From: Myrica gale
Lineage: Eukaryota > Streptophyta > Magnoliopsida > Fagales > Myricaceae
DNA length: 64,000 nt
Assembly: GCA_963930655.1 (NCBI GenBank)
Contig: OZ005610.1
Coordinates: forward strand, 4,903,001 to 4,967,000
Direction: 5' to 3'
Part shown: piece by piece, positions 62,290 to 64,000 of the stretch
Numbering within the stretch: position 1 is the stretch's first letter
How the letters are laid out: every line of letters begins with the position of its first letter
Notes under the pieces: generated by a model
What the model saw: the letters and a program-made list of their open reading frames with translations, nothing else
What the model was told of the DNA's origin: nothing
The model's database searches: none
Position numbers and translations under genes: made by a program

Positions 62290-63338
62290 ATGTATGCCCT
62301 TTCTCACGAGTGTACTCTATATTCCAGTTTTCTGAAGTGTTGTTCCTTTCCTCTCTTCCCTTATTATCTTTGAATGAGTTTGCAGGCCACGCATCTTGTG
62401 GCATTGATCAACGTGAGTTCTGCAGAAGTGAGAAATGTAATACAGAGTGTGAGGTCTTTGCACTTTTTGTTTGCTCTCGACTCACTTGAGAGCACCAAAA
62501 TCTGGACGAAATGTAATGTGTTCTATATCTAGTAATCTTTGTGGCGTTCGCTAGCATGCGCATCCTCATCCAAGACCAGTATTGACTAGTTAAAATTTAT
62601 TGGGGAGCTGAGCTCTCTCTCTATATTTTTGTTTTGTTTTTCTTTTCTTGGTACTTTGTTCGGCAATTGAAGCAACTAAAATACTCTCGTAGAGACCTCC
62701 CCTCAAATGTCTGGCTCAAGTATAAGCAAGCGTTTGGTACTGAAAGAAACAGAGAAACTATAACCAAAGAGATGATATTGTACTTTGATTGTTTTCGGTC
62801 ATCTTATGTAATTGGTTAGCACTTGATCATGGTGATTGATTTCTCGGTTATTGAAAGTGAGACTAATATCAGTTTGACATCACTATATTTTTGGCAGCTC
62901 TGGTTGAGAAAATATAACTCCAACGAGGATGAAGATAGAGGTTTTAGCAGAAGACAGCTACACTTCCCACCATAGAATAGTGTCAAAACTTGAGACACTG
63001 GGAAACACTGAAGTGAGTCAAACTTGTGCAAGGAAAAGAGTCATTAAACTCAGCTCCAAGAATGCAGTAAGTTACCGCATTCCGATTGCGGTATAAGACT
63101 TGTCTATGTATTTTTCGAAGATTTGACACAAAAACATTTTTTTTTTGATAAGTGCAACGATGCGTGACACCCAGGCAAAGATTTGACACAAAAACATGAT
63201 ACTGGTAAACCGCCTCATTTTTCCTGTGTGCAAATGCTACCACACCGGTAAAAGCACCCAAGAACGGACCTGACATCCCCTAAATCCCCGATACGATTCG
63301 ACTCAAAAAACGAAAACTCGTGAAGTACATCTCTTTAA
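62290..63338. other. Convergent intergenic region between the LRR and PORR genes
   Basis: 3' flanks of both genes. AAGATTTGACACAAAAACAT occurs at about 63118 and again at about 63178, a 20-bp direct repeat 60 bp apart. No gene was recognised. Confidence 0.55.
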
Positions 63339-64000
63339 TCAGTTCATCTCAACGCGAAAACCCGGCTCCATTTGCCGCTTTTCAGCAAATTTATACAGCT
63401 TCTCATTGAAGACGACCTGCGGATCCTTGTTTGTCAAAATCCCATTTTCATCATAAGCATCTTTCAAGAAAACAGCCCAGTTCATCTCCGTCCCCGCCAA
63501 ATAAAACGTCCTCGGCTGCTTCAAAAGCATCTGGTAAGTATGCCTAGTCAAACTGAACTCCTCCTTGAACTCCACGACGTGATGTATAGAAGCTCTCTTC
63601 TCCAACGTCAAGCTCAAAAACTCGTGTAAAATCCCGACCCTATATTTCTCCGCTTCCAACGTCCAAGTATCAAGTCTCGACCCGCCCGAATAGGGAGACA
63701 CCAAGGGAAGCGTGTTCAACAAATTGAGCTTCCTTGTATCGTCCTCGTCCAAATCCAGATCCTTCCCATGCTTCACTGGAAACTTAAACGCCCTTTTAAC
63801 CCTATCCTCATCTACCATAAACTCCCTCTCTAACGCACTCACTGCGAGCAATGGATCCCAATTCAACAACTCGAGCACTCTCTTTCCATCGTCCTCAATC
63901 GCGATCCGGAAATAGGTGGGATACTTGGCGACCCTGTCCCGAAAATCCTCAGGTATCCCAAACAATGATCTGCAATGGTAAATCTTGCTCAGCGGAATGC
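63339..64000 (-). CDS. PORR-domain organelle RNA-binding protein, 3' part
   Basis: The frame is open to the window edge, so the start lies beyond 64000; about 220 residues are visible, ending at TGA at 63339-63341. It carries typical PORR (plant organelle RNA recognition) sequence: LSKIYHCRSLFGIPEDFRDR, VAKYPTYFRI, a central VSPYSGG, and the C-terminal HTYQMLLKQPRTFYLAGTE and VFLKDAYDENG. PORR proteins such as WTF1, WTF9 and RPD1 bind group II intron RNA and promote splicing in chloroplasts or mitochondria. The transit peptide that would show the organelle is outside the window. No frame damage is seen in the visible part. Confidence 0.93.
   Translation of the reverse strand, partial: IPLSKIYHCRSLFGIPEDFRDRVAKYPTYFRIAIEDDGKRVLELLNWDPLLAVSALEREFMVDEDRVKRAFKFPVKHGKDLDLDEDDTRKLNLLNTLPLVSPYSGGSRLDTWTLEAEKYRVGILHEFLSLTLEKRASIHHVVEFKEEFSLTRHTYQMLLKQPRTFYLAGTEMNWAVFLKDAYDENGILTNKDPQVVFNEKLYKFAEKRQMEPGFRVEMN

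Noticed and set aside
1..64000. tRNA and rRNA genes
   Set aside because: A visual search for T-loop (GGTTCRANNCC) and A-box patterns found no complete cloverleaf, for example the GGTTCGAATC at 11873 has no matching arms.

Overview
This window is nuclear DNA of a flowering plant, most likely a eudicot. The genes are split by GT-AG introns, noncoding DNA is AT-rich, and the proteins are plant families: cryptochrome 1, clade-F PP2C, epsilon-group 14-3-3, APR-like, MBD8-like and PORR. Intergenic DNA holds plant transposon types (Mutator-like, Harbinger-type MITEs, a CACTA remnant, Ty3/gypsy, L1-type LINE). No bacterial operon, CRISPR array, rRNA or convincing tRNA gene was seen.

Layout. 0-4.7 kb: the 3' end of a dehydrin gene, then noncoding DNA with two copies of a GC-rich poly(A)-tailed retroposon. 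4.76-9.09 kb: complete CRY1 (+, 4 coding exons, 683 aa). 9.1-14.7 kb: noncoding, with a CACTA-like remnant and MITEs. 14.76-17.77 kb: PP2C (+, 5 exons, 283 aa). 21.94-23.43 kb: alpha/beta hydrolase (+, 4 exons, 316 aa). 24.5-27.65 kb: 14-3-3 (-, 7 exons, 260 aa). 29.55-31.55 kb: NSE3/MAGE (+, 6 exons, 235 aa). 32.47-34.75 kb: APR-like thioredoxin-fold protein (-, 4 exons, 324 aa). 38.33-44.34 kb: MBD8-like (-, 4 exons, 1307 aa). 44.3-58.7 kb: gene-poor and transposon-rich. Here a Mutator-like element with captured RING-finger gene pieces is broken by a defective LTR retrotransposon and by a 5'-truncated LINE. 59.94-62.29 kb: LRR protein (+, 4 exons, 686 aa). 63.34-64.0 kb: 3' part of a PORR-domain gene (-), running off the window.

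How the genes relate. They are independent plant genes, not a pathway cluster. The order PP2C, hydrolase, 14-3-3, NSE3, APRL, MBD8, LRR matches the union of three duplicated Arabidopsis chromosome 1 blocks as I remember them (around At1g22280-22310, At1g34750-34780 and At1g78200-78230). It therefore looks like a little-fractionated ancestral eudicot block. All exon joins given here were checked for reading-frame phase by hand; none was checked against transcripts. I did not find a wholly new biological system. The most notable points are the nested transposon complex, the microsynteny, a splice site lying inside the CRY1 stop codon, and alternative ends for 14-3-3.
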